Assembly: GCA_021234155.1 (NCBI GenBank)
Contig: JAJEKV010000002.1
Span: 6,925,177-6,989,176 of the forward strand
DNA from: Isoetes taiwanensis
Lineage: Eukaryota > Streptophyta > Lycopodiopsida > Isoetales > Isoetaceae
DNA length: 64,000 bases
Direction: 5' to 3'
Below the pieces are notes generated by a model, which did not search any database, was not told the origin of the DNA, and worked only from the letters and a program-made list of their open reading frames with translations. The position numbers and the translations under genes were made by a program. Positions within the stretch are counted from its first letter, which is position 1. Each line of letters starts with the position of its first letter. Positions 12,481-24,400 of the stretch are shown here, in pieces.

Positions 12481-13250
12481 CCTGACCCTTTGAGTACAAG
12501 CAACCCCAATATTTCATGCTTCCTAATTGACCTCTTGATTTGCTTGCAACTAATGGGCTTAGGAGTAAAATACTGCTTATTCAATCCAAGCTTCTATCTT
12601 AAATCCATCCTTATCAAAACCATCAAATCGTTCCAACTTGTATTTCTTGGCAATTTCTAGAACTACTCTGAGAATACCCAAACAAGAATGCTGATTGAAT
12701 GCCATCTTGGACATCTCCTTGATAACCAAACCAAATACATAAAGATAGCAAGTCAGTGGAACCATTATGGCTGGGATTAAAAACCTCACTTTTCTGGTTT
12801 TCGAGAAAAACCCCTACCATAATGGGACCACTAACCAACGCTTAGAGACAAAGCATAAAAGCTCCTTATACCCTCATGTTTTCGACCAGCCTTTTGTTTC
12901 CGGAACTACAAACAAAGTAATGACCTCGCTAAGACACAACATGTTTGAGTTTCCTCCATTGATCTCAATCTTTGCGCCAAAGATCAATTAGATCAAATAG
13001 CCCCTCTTAAAGGCAAATCGCATTACCTAACCATTTCCTGCAAACACAAAAAGTAAACCAAAAGCCACCAAGGCTATCCGTGCATCAGAGCTACAACCAG
13101 CAAGGCTTCCAACTAGGCACAAAAAGGCCACCACTAGGCACAACAAAGCCCACTGTGCACCAAGGCCTCACCAGCACTTGGCCTCCACTGCACTAGGCCT
13201 TCAAACCAATGTTAGAATACCAACAAGCCAACATGCAAGGGAGGGTTGGG
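12481..13250. other. sequence upstream of the Ty3 fragment; short direct repeat
   Basis: Possibly further upstream pol sequence of the minus-strand Ty3 element, but no motif is recognisable in the 70-codon frame at 12577-12789. The stretch 12658-12695 (core AATACCCAAACAAGAATGCT) recurs at 13431-13467 in the same orientation. At 13060-13215 there is an unusual run of repeated AAGGCC / ACTAGGC words. Confidence 0.5.
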
Positions 13251-13425
13251 GGATTTGGGCCGACTAGAAAAGGAAGACGGAGATGCTAAGAGGTCAATGA
13301 AGGGGAAATGAGCGACCAAGAAGAACCAAATAGGGATCTTAGGAAACGCCAACATAACTAACTCTAATCAGATCGTACTTCTAGAATTATGTTTTCCTTC
13401 TATTCGGCGAAACGGCGGAAAACAT
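13251..13425 (+). repeat. left copy of a ~175-bp direct repeat
   Basis: Contains GGAAGACGGAGATGCTAAGA, GGGATCTTAGGAAAC and ATGTTTTCCTTCTATTCGG in that order; the same blocks occur in the same order at 16238-16412. The copies differ by scattered substitutions and short indels. The intervening 2.8 kb includes an unrecognised 183-codon ORF. They could be short LTRs of a nested element, or a segmental duplication. Confidence 0.85.
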
Positions 13426-13988
13426 TATTTCTAGAACTACTCCAGAATACCCAAACAAGAATGCTGAAGAAGAGGCGTATCGAAGCAAGTGAAAACCGAC
13501 GGGCTTGGCCCAAGGGCACAAGAGTAGAAGTTGTTGGTGGAAAAACCCAGAACCAGATACCATATAAGGACACCTACTACCGAAAATTCACAAAGGCAAT
13601 TGACTCTTAGAGAACATAGGAAACAAGTGGTATATAAACAAGGGGCAAAATGTCTATAGTGAAAGTTGGGCACAAGGCTGAGAGGCACCACGCCACAGGT
13701 AAAACTATACCGCTTCCTCACAGCACATCAAAGGGACCAACTTAACCACAAACAACGGTCGGGTCACAACCCCAAAGAACAAGCAACCGACAAACAACAA
13801 GGCTATAGTCCATAACTGGCCCTTAAATCCCTTGAAATATACTACAACCCGTTTAGTTAGACTGAATTATTCAGAAGCCATTCCTCAAAATAAGGCCAAT
13901 TAGCTCACCGAATTGATTAAGCAAACATATAGAGGGCATCATGCTTTAATAAACAAGCCATCTTGCCATGTTACACACGCCACTACAT

Positions 13989-14052
13989 GACTAAGGAACA
14001 TGAAGTAAGATAAAAATAATGACTAAGGAACATGAAGTAAGATAAAAATAAT
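13989..14052. repeat. perfect 32-bp tandem duplication
   Basis: 13989-14020 and 14021-14052 are identical 32-bp units beginning GACTAAGGAACATGAAGTAA. Being perfect, it is younger than most of the repeats around it. Confidence 0.95.
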
Positions 14053-14593
14053 AAAGAAGAAACGTATGAAACATTAATTAGACGCATTTTGAGAAATGGG
14101 ATTGAAAAAAGAAAACGATGCACAATGGGAATCCACAACAAAGTCAAATGCCATGTTCCCATATATTTTAGTTAGTGCTTATCACCTTATTCCATTATTT
14201 ATAGCGCCTTGAAGCCTGGTAATGTTCATTGCAGATTGTGGGTCTAGACTGTTCGGAAGCAATTCTTTGTTCCGCAAAAGTGGGTATATCTGAGTCGTAT
14301 TCTCTTAAAAAGCACCAACCATACAGAACATCTTGTTTTTGCAAAATATGATCAGGAAGGTATTGGAATCTCTGAAATACTAGAAGCTATTGTCAAAAAG
14401 ATACCAGCTCCAAAAGACACAACAGAACAACCTTTACGAGCTCTTATTTTTGACAGGTAGGAGTTGCTCTTTCAGTCCCTCATGTTTGAACGCAGCATAC
14501 TCAACTACTCAATTTTGTCAATTAGCATACATAATGAGACAGTGCATTTCTAAGGCCTCACAAGAATTTTGACAAAGTAATTACGATGTGGAA

Positions 14594-14876
14594 GGCACAA
14601 AAAGAAGTGAAAAAGGTTGGACTAGAGGCACAAGGTTTTAGAAGGAAGCTGCAGTTATAGGCAAAGTCATACTGCTGCATTTTGCAGACAAACATAACCT
14701 CATTTTTTCGAAATGGAAAGAATCAGATGGAGCAAGATAATGAATATATAAGGAAAGATCAAGTTCTTCTGAAGGAGAAAGGGGTACAAAAAGAAGTGAA
14801 AAATTCTGACTAGAGACACAAGATTTTAGCAGGGAATTGCAGTTATAGGCAAAGTCACACTGCTGCATTTTGAATG
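14594..14876. repeat. ~95-bp duplication with spacer
   Basis: About 14594-14690 and 14782-14876 share the blocks ACAAAAAGAAGTGAAAAA, GCAGTTATAGGCAAAGTCA and ACTGCTGCATTTTG in the same order with about 90 bp between. The copies have diverged by several substitutions. No coding role is apparent. Confidence 0.85.
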
Positions 14877-15536
14877 ATATCAGGGCTGGCATTATTATGC
14901 TTTCTAGCTTGAAGGACTGTAGATATCATGGTCGTTTTCATGGTCCAATAAAATAAAGAAACATTTATTTGCTTATAGCAGTAGTTGGCCTTGTTAATTA
15001 GGAAAAAAGGCTCATCCTCCGGAAAATGCACCTGCCAAAATGGTATTTGATGGACTGTAATGAACTGAATGTAAAGAAGGCAGAAGACAGATGTAATACA
15101 AAGCACCAGCCTGTAGGTAGAGTAAAAGCAAACAGGAATGGAAAACCAGACGAACATGGTAAGCAGGGTTGGTTTATCACAGTACTTTGGATATAGCGGC
15201 CTTCTTGCCAAGATCTTGGGTCATAAACCGCCCGCAGCTAAGGCAGACCGAGAACCAGCCTAGAAAATATTAAGGAAACAAGTACAACCTGGAAATTATT
15301 AACCTGGAACCTACCAAGCCTGATATTGGCAGAACAACAATTGTTAAGAAACCAGCTATGAGCAACTCAAACATATCTGTAACAAACATCCAGAAACTTG
15401 CGTCTTATTCAGCATAAACCAACAACACCGTCTCAACCAACATAAACAAACAATACTGTCTCAACAAATAACAAGCTAACTGAAATCCTTACAGCAGAGT
15501 TAGAATAGGCTTAATAAACCAGCAAACACCCAAGCC

Positions 15537-16088
15537 TTATGACAGGGTAACCACAGATCCATCGAGCCCAATTTTTGGGCCGTTTTTCAAATCGAACAGG
15601 GTGAAATCCCCCATTTCAAAGAACTCCGCAACTCCTGGCCCCTCCCTATCCCTGATGCAAATTATGTTTTTCCTGTTAGAAATCAAAACTTTACCTCTAT
15701 CAATGATGCCTCTGGTTGTTGCGTCCAGGGCTTTGCGAGACTGTAAGTGGCTCTCTAAATCAAGAAAACAAACCTCCAACTGATCGAAAACCTCATACAG
15801 CTTCATATTTTCATGATATCTTAAAAGAGGAGCTCTTGCCCTCCCGCTCCTCTGTTGGATTTCTCCCTGCAGAGCCGCAACCTTGGACTCCAGGGCTGCA
15901 AAAACTTCTGCCCTTGAGCTACACAGATCCTCTAACTTTGCCTGCAACCTGGTCTCCATAAGGCCACTCAAAGTGTCAAATTTCGCTTCCAATCTGCCTT
16001 CCACGGCTTTAAACCATGCCGGAACCTGCTCAGAAGAACCAGCAGCCTGCCTTTTCCTGAGCTTTAATACACCATTCTTTGGAGCCAT
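15537..16088 (-). CDS. unrecognised 183-aa coiled-coil protein
   Basis: An uninterrupted ATG-to-stop frame of 183 codons, which stands out in a region where most frames are broken. The N-terminus is basic (MAPKNGVLKLRKRQ). Residues about 30-80 are rich in Glu, Leu, Lys and Ala with heptad-like spacing, suggesting a coiled coil. The C-terminal third is mixed, with RKNIICIRDREG and a Phe-rich GVAEFFEMGDFTLFDL patch. I recognise no enzyme motif, signal peptide or membrane span. It lies between the 175-bp direct repeats at 13251 and 16238, so it may be the gag-like or accessory protein of a small nested element. A captured host fragment is the alternative. Function unknown. Confidence 0.45.
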   Translation of the reverse strand: MAPKNGVLKLRKRQAAGSSEQVPAWFKAVEGRLEAKFDTLSGLMETRLQAKLEDLCSSRAEVFAALESKVAALQGEIQQRSGRARAPLLRYHENMKLYEVFDQLEVCFLDLESHLQSRKALDATTRGIIDRGKVLISNRKNIICIRDREGPGVAEFFEMGDFTLFDLKNGPKIGLDGSVVTLS

Positions 16089-16237
16089 AGCAGCAACGAT
16101 GAAGCGTACACCAAACCGAAAGCCAAGAGCCCGGAAAGCGTTAACAAAATTGCAGATGCTTGGTGGTCAGAGGGGCCCAACCAAAGGGGTCGTACACCAA
16201 ATTGGTACCCAAACAGCAACCGGAGGGAACTGGGAAA

Positions 16238-16412
16238 ATTGGGCCCGACTATAGAAAAGGAAGACGGAGATGCTAAGAGGCTGATGAAGGGGGAAATGAG
16301 CGACCAAGAACTAAATAGGGATCTTAGGAAACTGCCAACATAACTAACCCTAACTGCATCGTACTTCTAGAATTATGTTTTCCTTCTATTCGGTGAAACG
16401 AAGGAAAACATT
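16238..16412 (+). repeat. right copy of a ~175-bp direct repeat
   Basis: Partner of 13251-13425, in the same orientation. Homology begins near TTGGGCCCGACTA and ends after ATGTTTTCCTTCTATTCGG; sequences outside these limits do not match. Confidence 0.85.
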
Positions 16413-16859
16413 ATCTCCTTTAAAGCAGATGACTTCTTTTGTGCTTGAGAACTTTCCTTTCCTTGGTTCATAGGCATAGATGATGCTGTATCATCTTCTT
16501 TATTCCTTTTCGTCCACCTAGAGTGCGAGTTTAGGGGCATCAAAGATTCTTGTTGGTGGCTTCTCCCACTATTTGTTCTCAATATTTGCAAATTTATGAT
16601 TTCTAACCTGTCTTTGTCCTTGTCGCAGATTATTAATTTGCATTCGCTCTGCGCTAGCTCGATTTAGATCAGTAAGTTGGTTCTCTATGCTTGTTTGGAA
16701 GCTTAAGAAAGCTTGCAACATAGAGTATTCTAAAGTCTTCCTTATTGCATCAAAACTACTCTCCTCTCGATTGGCATTACTAGCAGCATGATGAGGACTA
16801 GATATATGCTCCCTAGGAGGTAGTTCCATCTGGAGAATACATAAAAATTTCATACTCAA
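16373..16859 (-). pseudogene. possible Ty3 gag N-terminal remnant
   Basis: Two overlapping minus-strand frames (16569-16859, 96 codons, and 16373-16591, 72 codons) read as polar, Gln/Asn/Arg-rich protein with a helical stretch. This would suit the capsid precursor of the minus-strand LTR element whose primer-binding site is about 1.1 kb upstream at 17941. No capsid or CCHC motif is seen, so the call depends on position and composition only. The frame change near 16580 would break it. Confidence 0.25.
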
Positions 16860-17940
16860 TGAACTCTCTAGATCTATCGAAATAATATCAAATTATCTGA
16901 ACTTTCAAAACAGATTCCTATCATATTTTTGCTTCCATGATTCTTGTAGACGCCACGACATAGTCACCACATTCCTTACCTATTACCCATGCCCTCATTC
17001 ATTGAATTTATTGTTTTGCATCCTTTAAGCGACCATATCATGAACTAGGTTAATTAGCTAATATCACACGAAAATTTTAACATTAACAGTTAGCAAACTA
17101 CCAGTTGCCCATTCCAGTCCTACACTTGTAAGACCTGCCTCTACACCTTGAGTTTTCTCAAGCTGGAAGAGAAAGCAGCATGTTTCTTTACATAGCCGTA
17201 TGCTACCCACTGGTGGTTTGACCCCCCACAACCATAGCTTCTCTACTTTGGGTTCCACAGGTGCCACATATGTGTCCAGCGTGCCCTGCATGTCCAGCAT
17301 TTTGCTCTGCTATAATTGTGTCAGATCCGTATAGGCATATCCTATGTGTTCACAGTGCTTACTGTTAATTGAAGTCAACTTATGATAATTAAACATCGGA
17401 TATAATTTGTCATGTACACCCCCCCCCTCCCCCCAACATTACAAATCCATGTATATAAAAAAAAAACATTTATTATTCCCAATTTAATTACTATGCAAAA
17501 TTTAGTGATTATGTCATGGTTCTCTATCATGGTCTGGAAGCAATCATTTTGAGCGCAAACAATGGTATAGGAATTGGTCTGAGTACTGAATACTGTGGTT
17601 GAAAGTTCCAGCTCTCAGTAGCATTGTGAGTTCCTCCAGGAGATAACAAGGTGATATATTTCAAAAGAAACAAATAAAGACCGTAAACACACGCAATAAT
17701 GACATGTGTTCTACCTATATGAGATGATAGAATAATCTAGAACCATTCTTAAACATATACTATACCATTCTGGAACAATACCCACCCTATACTAGGTGCT
17801 CCGTTTATGAAAGAAGAAATAGCCCTTACCCCTCAGGATACTTTGAATTTGGATAAGAATGCTTTGAGTTCAGATCTCACAACTTTTTATTTATTATTAT
17901 TATTATTTTTTTTAAACAATAACTAGGTTCAACCCGTGAT

Positions 17941-17954
17941 TGGCTCTGATACCA
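17941..17954 (-). promoter_or_regulatory. LTR-retrotransposon primer-binding site (initiator tRNA-Met type)
   Basis: On the minus strand 17954-17941 reads TGGTATCAGAGCCA, the primer-binding sequence that pairs with the 3' end of plant initiator tRNA-Met and starts minus-strand DNA synthesis in Ty3 and Ty1 elements. It implies a 5' LTR at higher coordinates and an internal region running leftward, in the same orientation as the reverse transcriptase fragment at 11862-12480. Confidence 0.8.
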
Positions 17955-19100
17955 ATTTTGTGATGGTCCTTTGCCCGACACCGGTTAATACTTAAATACA
18001 TAACACAAATACCTCAGGATCCACGAGTGCAGAACCTGCGTATCGGCCCAAAACCCAAAATAGCATGTTACGGCATCCCTGAACTACTGGTCTCTATCTC
18101 ATGAGACAACCTTCATCTAGGTGCAACTTGACATGACCAATGTCAAGTCCTCACTAGCGAGCTTCATCAATGCCCACTCGCTAATGTCGAGTGACTAGCA
18201 CTTGTGGCCTCAGTTTCTGCTTAGTCTCCCCAGAGAGCTGTGGGCAGACCAAGGTGCAACTAGGCTAGCAACATGATAGAAGATCAAATAATTTAGTCTT
18301 CTTGCCAAAATATCTTATAGCCAACTTAATTAATATTTAAGATGGAACTCAATCTTGCAAAAGATAAAACCCTAAGTCAATAACTAGGATGCTTAAATTG
18401 ATCTTGCAAAAAAAATATCTAGCAAAACTAGAATGATCCTTTATGAACAATTATTGGAGTTTAAGCTAAGACAAAACGAACTCTAAAAATATTGTTTCTA
18501 CTTGTCTAGACCGGGAATTGAACCCTAACCATGACTGTTTTAGCTCTAAAAATCCGTCGACTGTCAATTTGAGCTTCGGCCAGATCTACCCGACCCGACC
18601 TAGATATTGTGATAGAGAAAAAGATCAGATTTATTAGTTATCGGAGTCTATAAGCTGTCTTTGCCTTTAAATCTTGGCAAATAGGGATGATTTGGGTAGT
18701 TACAGCCAGGTGTATGGCTGTGTTGAAGAATGCTCCAGAATTTTGATTTCGTTATTGCAGATTCTTGTTGCAATCTTGATCTCCAGGGTGAGAATCTGCA
18801 TAGCAGAAGGAAAATTGGAACCGCCAAGCCAAATGCTTTTGTTCCATGTAATTCTTTTCTTTTCTTTTTGTTTAAAATAATAACTTGTATGAATAGATCA
18901 ATATATCGTTTAAGATGCTATAGAACTGCCTACCGTGTCAATCGTTTCTTCTAATCTTCCGTTCTGGTCTTGTCTCCTCCTCTCTCTTTTTTTCCTTCGT
19001 TCTCCTCTCTCTCACGTTTTTAGTTTTTCCCTAACCTCTCTTTGCCATGTAAGCACTTCGCCATGTCACTTCCCTCCCTTTCTTTCTTTATCTTTAACAA
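17955..19100 (-). other. probable decayed 5' LTR, limits unclear, then unassigned DNA
   Basis: By position next to the primer-binding site, the stretch starting at 17955 should be the end of a minus-strand 5' LTR (the minus strand runs ...CCATCACAAAAT into the binding site). I could not find the other LTR end or a matching 3' LTR to the left. From about 18700 to 19100 there is pyrimidine-rich DNA with no recognised gene. Confidence 0.4.
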
Positions 19101-19109
19101 GGTACAAAT

Positions 19110-20628
19110 TTAATTACATTACAAATTTGCATTTGTTGTTGACCACCAACATTTTAAGTATTTGATCAATAAGCCTTGCCGCACGGGAAGGATTGCCCGG
19201 TAGTTGTTACTATTGTAGGAATTCAAGTTTCGAATTGTTGTACGAGCTGGAATGATACATTCAACGACTGATCATTTGTCAAGGATTTCAAGGCCAAAAG
19301 AAGATAGAGACATTCCAGATTGTTTGCCAGATGAAGTATATTTTTTTGTAGAGGTCGTACCCGAATGGTATGAATCTATCTCATCTTATTTATCTATAGG
19401 GGAATTTCCAGACGGTATGAGTGATGTTGGTAAAAGATGCTTAATAATTCAATCAAAATCATATACACTTGTTGCGGAAATCAGGTTACGATAATGTGTT
19501 GAGACGATACATAATGCCACATGAAATTGAAATTGTGTTGCAATCATGTCATGATGGACCTAGTGGTGGGCATTTTTCTACAGATACTACTATAAAGAAA
19601 ATCCTTCAAGCTGGGTTGTGGTGGCCTAAATTGCATACTGATGTTAAAGAATATATTCAACATTGTGATGTATGTCAAAGGGTGGGGAAGCCTTCTAACA
19701 AAGATGTTATAACTTTGCATCCAATAATTCCCATCTTGTCATTTGAAAAGTGGGGATTGATTTCTTGGGACCAATTAAGCCACCTGCTATGCATACTGGG
19801 AATAAGTATATTTCGGTTTGTACTGATTATGTTACTAAATGGATGGAGACGCGCACGTTTAGGGAAGACAAGGCTAATAATGTGGCTATGTTCTTGTACG
19901 AAAATATCATAACACATTTTGGTTGCCCTTTGGAATTGGTCAGCGATAGAGGTAAGCGTTTTCTTAATGATACTATTGAAGCTTTATATGGATTGAAGTA
20001 TAGAAAGAGAACTCCATATCATCCACGTGCGAATGGCCAGGTGGAGCGTACAAATAGAAACCTATGTACCATAATTATAGAAATTTTTAATGCCAACTTC
20101 ACAGATTGGGATACATGCCTTTTCGATGTGTTGTGGGCTTACCGCATTGCACATAAAGTTACTACAAATGTTACACCTTTTAAATTAGTATATGGGCAAG
20201 AAGTTATAGTTCCTATTGAGTTAGAACTCCCATCCCTGAGAATTGCCATTGAACATAAATTAGACTGGGATGGTAGTTTGCAAGCAAGATTAAAACAATT
20301 AGAACATTTAGATGAAAGCAGACTATATGCTTATATGTCACGACAAGCAATTCAACAATGTCGTAAAGCATGGTATGATTGGCATCAAAACAATAAGCAC
20401 TTTGAGAAAGGTAACTTAGTTCTGCTTTATGATAGTAAGCATTGGAAGAAATCGAGTAAACTCAGGATGCGCTGGAAAGGTCCTTATATTGTTAAGGAAA
20501 TATATGATAATGGATCTGTATTACTTAAAGATTTTGCAGGGAACGAACTTCCAACACAAGTGAATGGTGCGAGACTCAACGTGTATCATATGCCAACAAT
20601 TAGCGACCATCCTCCTAATAAGGTGTAG
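19110..20628 (+). pseudogene. Ty3/gypsy pol remnant: RNase H tail plus integrase
   Basis: A 5'-truncated pol copy. About 19110-19290 encodes the end of RNase H (VDHQHFKYLINKPC, then DHLSRI). About 19470-20628 encodes integrase: the HHCC zinc domain (H-x5-H ... CDVCQR), a catalytic core with GIDFLGPI, SDRGKRFLND and NGQVERTN giving the D-D-E triad, and a C-terminal domain (LLYDSKHWKK ... MRWKGPYIVKEIYDNGSVLL). Integrase inserts the element cDNA. A one-base deletion near 19755 shifts frame just before the core, and another break lies near 19480. Domain order places it outside the chromodomain clade, nearer the Tat/Athila side (inferred). The opposite-strand copy at 34973-37975 is the same family. 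Confidence 0.93.
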
Positions 20629-21800
20629 TATTCATTGGGACGTTGAATAAATATAAGGCGGGGTAGTAGCATATTAAAAAAAATAAAAATAAAAATAAAA
20701 AAAATCAATAAATAATCATTTTTTGATCATCAGCTTGTTTTTCCATTATTATATCAAATTCATTTCATTTTCCACTCTCTCACTTCACATCAATTCATTA
20801 AGACTGCAAGTCAGATCCGCATCAAGGCAGCTCCTTTTCTTAACTATTTTTGTTTCCATTGCTAGGTGCACCTGTTCTCTCCCATCTGTTATCAATCCAT
20901 TTCATTGTACATTCATCCACCCTTTCAATATATCAAAGTCTACCGTGTAAGCTTTACTGCCATGCATTAACGATTCTACTAATTTTTTGAAATTGTTACC
21001 ATGATAGGGTCATCTGGATTTTCTCTGTGATTATTCAATTCATTCATCTATACTCATTCATATCCTTCAACTAAAAAATGTTGCATGTTCACCACATGGA
21101 AAAAATTAGTGGCTAAACTTAGCTAAATGGCGAAATTTTGGCCTTGTTTGAAAAAAAATTGGCTAAACTATAGCCCTTTTTGGGCTAAAAAAAATAAAAT
21201 TTTAGCCAAGTCTATTTCACGGCCCACCTCCATTTCATCTGACTTTAGCTAATCACAAGAAAGTGTAACTGCCAAATTTTGGAAAGTTTAGCCAAATCTT
21301 AGAAGTTTTTACATCAAATTCTAGTGTACTTTAGCCAAATTATCCTATAGCCTTTATATTTATTATGGTCAGTTAATATTTAGGTCTTGAATTAGTGCAA
21401 AATAGTCAAAAGATAGAAGATTTCCGTTTTTTTCAATAAAAGTTTAGCCAAACGTAAGAAAGTACAGGTGTCAAAATCTAGAAAGTTTAGCTAAACATTA
21501 GAAGCTTTCACCTCAACTTTTGGCATACTTTAGCCAAGTCTATTTCACCACTTTGAACATAAAAGTTCCTTAATTTTTTCCTTCCATCTTAGCAGCCAAT
21601 ATGTTCTACTAATGTTGTTTTCTCATTGCAGGAGCATCTGTTTCTCTATCATTTCATATTCGTTTGTTGTTGTTGGACGTACCAAACATCAACCTTGCTT
21701 CTTTTTCCAGTGTTTTTCCATTTTTTTTTATTGCTGGCCGTCCTTCTCCACCCCAGCAAGTCCATTTTGGAAAAGATTTCAATAAATAAACAATCCAAGA
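20629..21800 (+). mobile_element. 3' LTR region of the Ty3 copy, with an inserted AT-rich block
   Basis: A purine-rich tract (AAGGCGGGG) near 20656 follows integrase and precedes TAGTAGCATATT, as at the corresponding point of the minus-strand copy near 34940. The two copies stay similar to about 21795 here and about 34330 there. About 500 bp at 21070-21570 is absent from the other copy; it is packed with variants of TTTAGCCAAA and is probably a MITE or other insertion. The LTR termini could not be fixed. Confidence 0.65.
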
Positions 21801-22632
21801 GATAAAAGGAAGAGTGAGGGGATGGAGCACCATTTTGAGGTTAGTCCTATCCCAGATGGAATTTGTGACCCTTGAAGTATTTTCAATTATGTGAAGCCAT
21901 AGAATCGCCGATAGAGGCAATGGTTATAGACTTGAAAATATTCCCATATTATTATTGAATGTGATGAAGTTTTGAAGACCATTGAATGTTGTGTATTTGA
22001 AGTGTGAAGACCTTGAGTATTATTGAGGCAAAGCTTAGAAGAAGATGTTTGATCATGAAGAATTAGCTTGAAGAACTCGTGGGACGTCGAGTTTTTTGTT
22101 AGGGGAATAATGTAGAAGATATAATTTGTTTATATTTGTGCATTTTGGGTGAAAGCGTGATTAGGAGAGCATGTCATTCTACTATTGTGAGTGGTGGAAA
22201 AAACTTGTGGAATTATCATATTTGGATGTTATTTGACCATGGAGACTAGAACTTGAAAGATATTAATTATAATATTATTTGAAATATTAATTGTTATTGA
22301 AGCGAAACCTACGGTGGAGAATTATTGGAAATCAAGGGTTGAGATTGGAACCGTTGTTCTCTTGAAAAGGCACTAAGGCAAAAAAAGAAGTTACGGTTAG
22401 AGAAGCAGAGGATTTAGTAGTGGGCGACCAGAGCAGGCAGTCGATTAAAGCAGGGAAAGTAGAACGATCACAGAGGGCAGTGAATCAGAGCATACAGGGG
22501 TTCTGAAAGAGAGCAGGCAACAGAGCATTCGAGACAAGAGTTATAGAGCAGATCAATCACAACCTAGAAGCGGATTCAAGGAAGCGAACCAGTGCAGAAT
22601 TAATGAAGACCCTGTCAGAAGACCACTTGGCA
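21800..22632. other. no recognised gene
   Basis: Purine-rich DNA, with many AGAGCAGG / CAGAGCAT words at 22420-22560. The 88-codon minus-strand frame ending at 21654 overlaps the LTR and has no domain. Nothing supports a gene. Confidence 0.55.
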
Positions 22633-23150
22633 TTTCTGCTATATCTACTATATATATAAAATTATTAGGATGCCCCCTTGCGCATAGAGATTTTGATGTA
22701 CCCATGCGATATAGAGATTAATGCCAGCCGTCCAATTGGAAATGGAAGGCCATGATGCCGCCACCTCATGGGAGAGGTCATGCATGGGCATAGAAATGTG
22801 ATGGGGGGCATGCATGGGGCATGCATGAGGGCATGCAGCACATCCCCGAGCTGTCGTTTGGGTGTCGCCACCATGGCCGTCGAACGTGCTGGATGGACGG
22901 CCGAGATCAAAAGCCCCTTTATTTGGGGCTTTTGTTTTAGACCGTTAGATTTGGACATTTAATCCTAGCCATCGATACTATTGCATTAAATGCTATTGCA
23001 ATAAATGCCACGTTATGAGGTGGCACCAACATTAATAATCCTTTGCCATGTGACGAGGTGGCACTAATATTTAATGCCCATTACTTACGTGGCATAGAGC
23101 CTTGAAGAAGATTAGAGGGAGTTTCTAGTTTTCTTTAGACTTTTTAAAGG
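22633..23150 (+). mobile_element. non-autonomous Helitron-like repeat, copy 1
   Basis: Begins TCTACTATATATATAAAATT, the TC-plus-TA-rich 5' end typical of plant Helitrons. Sequence words after the end (CATAGAGATT, CCAGCCGTCCAAT, GGCATGCATGGG, ATCCTAGCCAT, GAGGTGGCA) recur in order at 29335-29760 and partly at 29940-30130, defining a repeat family. No Rep/helicase is encoded. The 3' hairpin and CTRR end were not located, so the right limit is approximate. Confidence 0.55.
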
Positions 23151-24400
23151 GGACGTGCCATAGCTTGATTGATCCCTTCTTTTTTTTTTTAATGACGTGT
23201 CTCAAAAGCTAGCAACGAGATGGCAATGCACAGTTATCTATTTGCTTGGTTAGCCTAGTGGCAATAAAGATTCTTAAAATAACCAAGTGACAGTGCTTTA
23301 CGGTTCTATTTCGTTTTGTGCATGCGGAGGTGCTACGGCGGCGGTATGGCGCACTTCGCGGGATTCTAAAAAAACCGAGACGAAAACCATGAAGTTACGG
23401 TAAGAACGCGGAACGCCATTGCCATGGCTCCTTTCATCCGGGGCTTCTAGTTTTCTCTCAGATTTCCTTTGAGACGTAAACGCAGAGATATGGCAAAGAA
23501 GGCCAACGACATGGCCGTGGCTTCTTTCATACCGTTACGGTTTTCTTATTTGTCCGCCTTCTTGGAAAAAGCCTCCGCCTGTGAAAATCTATAACGAGCT
23601 GGTTAGCTGAGATTGAAACTCGGTGTTATGATGCTCGCTTAAAGAGTCGCGATTGGTCTCCATTATGATGCGATATATTCGTGTCTTCGAAAGTGCTAAA
23701 TTTTGACCGCTTTGTCGGCGACCACACCGGATTCGACGTGGCTCTTATGCCAAAATTGTAAGGAATTCATTGTGTGCAAAGAAGTCGAAAATTTGAAAAG
23801 ACTCATGGATTGTTGGAGCGTAACTAGTCGTCGAGGGTTTTTTCAGATCTCCTTTTAGTATTAATGTTTCTAAGCTTGGCATATATGGCAAATAAAGCTA
23901 GTTGCATCTTTTTTCTCATAAATTTGAAGATTTACGATTTGCGTGTTATTCTTAGAGTGGAGGTGAGATTTTGAAGCAAACCTTAAGTTTCCTATCCCGG
24001 TTGCTACAAGTTAATCTACAACAAAAGTTCAATTTCTTGGAGCTTGCTACATGGATCCGCTTTGTATATATCTTTTGCATTTCGCCTTTGCTAGGGCCAT
24101 CTTTTATACTTCTAATTTTGAGGTTGTTGCTTTTACTTATACGGCTGTCCACTTTGTTGCAAAAGAATGTCGGCAAAAGAAAATGTCGGATCGGTTCTTC
24201 TTTTTCCGCAAATTATCCTATATCTTTTCAACTAACGATGTGGTCGTGGTCAATTTTCTATCATATCTCATGGACATCGATTTTTCAAATTCGGATGTAA
24301 CTAACTGGGGCGCGAATATGCATGATATCTCGGTCCGGCTCTTGAAGCTAAAAGTAGGTAAATCTGGTTTAGACCATAATAGTTTCGAAGTTTCATGACC
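23151..24400. other. possible Helitron interior, no gene recognised
   Basis: Overlapping plus-strand frames at 23971-24300 (109 codons) and 24051-24398 (115 codons) are open but Phe/Leu-rich, and no domain is recognisable. The second has a soluble-looking C-terminus (SVRLLKLKVGKSGLDHNSFE) and could be a captured exon. Evidence is too thin to call a gene. Confidence 0.4.

Noticed and set aside
23240-23330. Possible tRNA-like A box (GGTTAGCCTAGTGG)
   Set aside because: The downstream B-box-like word is weak and no cloverleaf pairing is visible.
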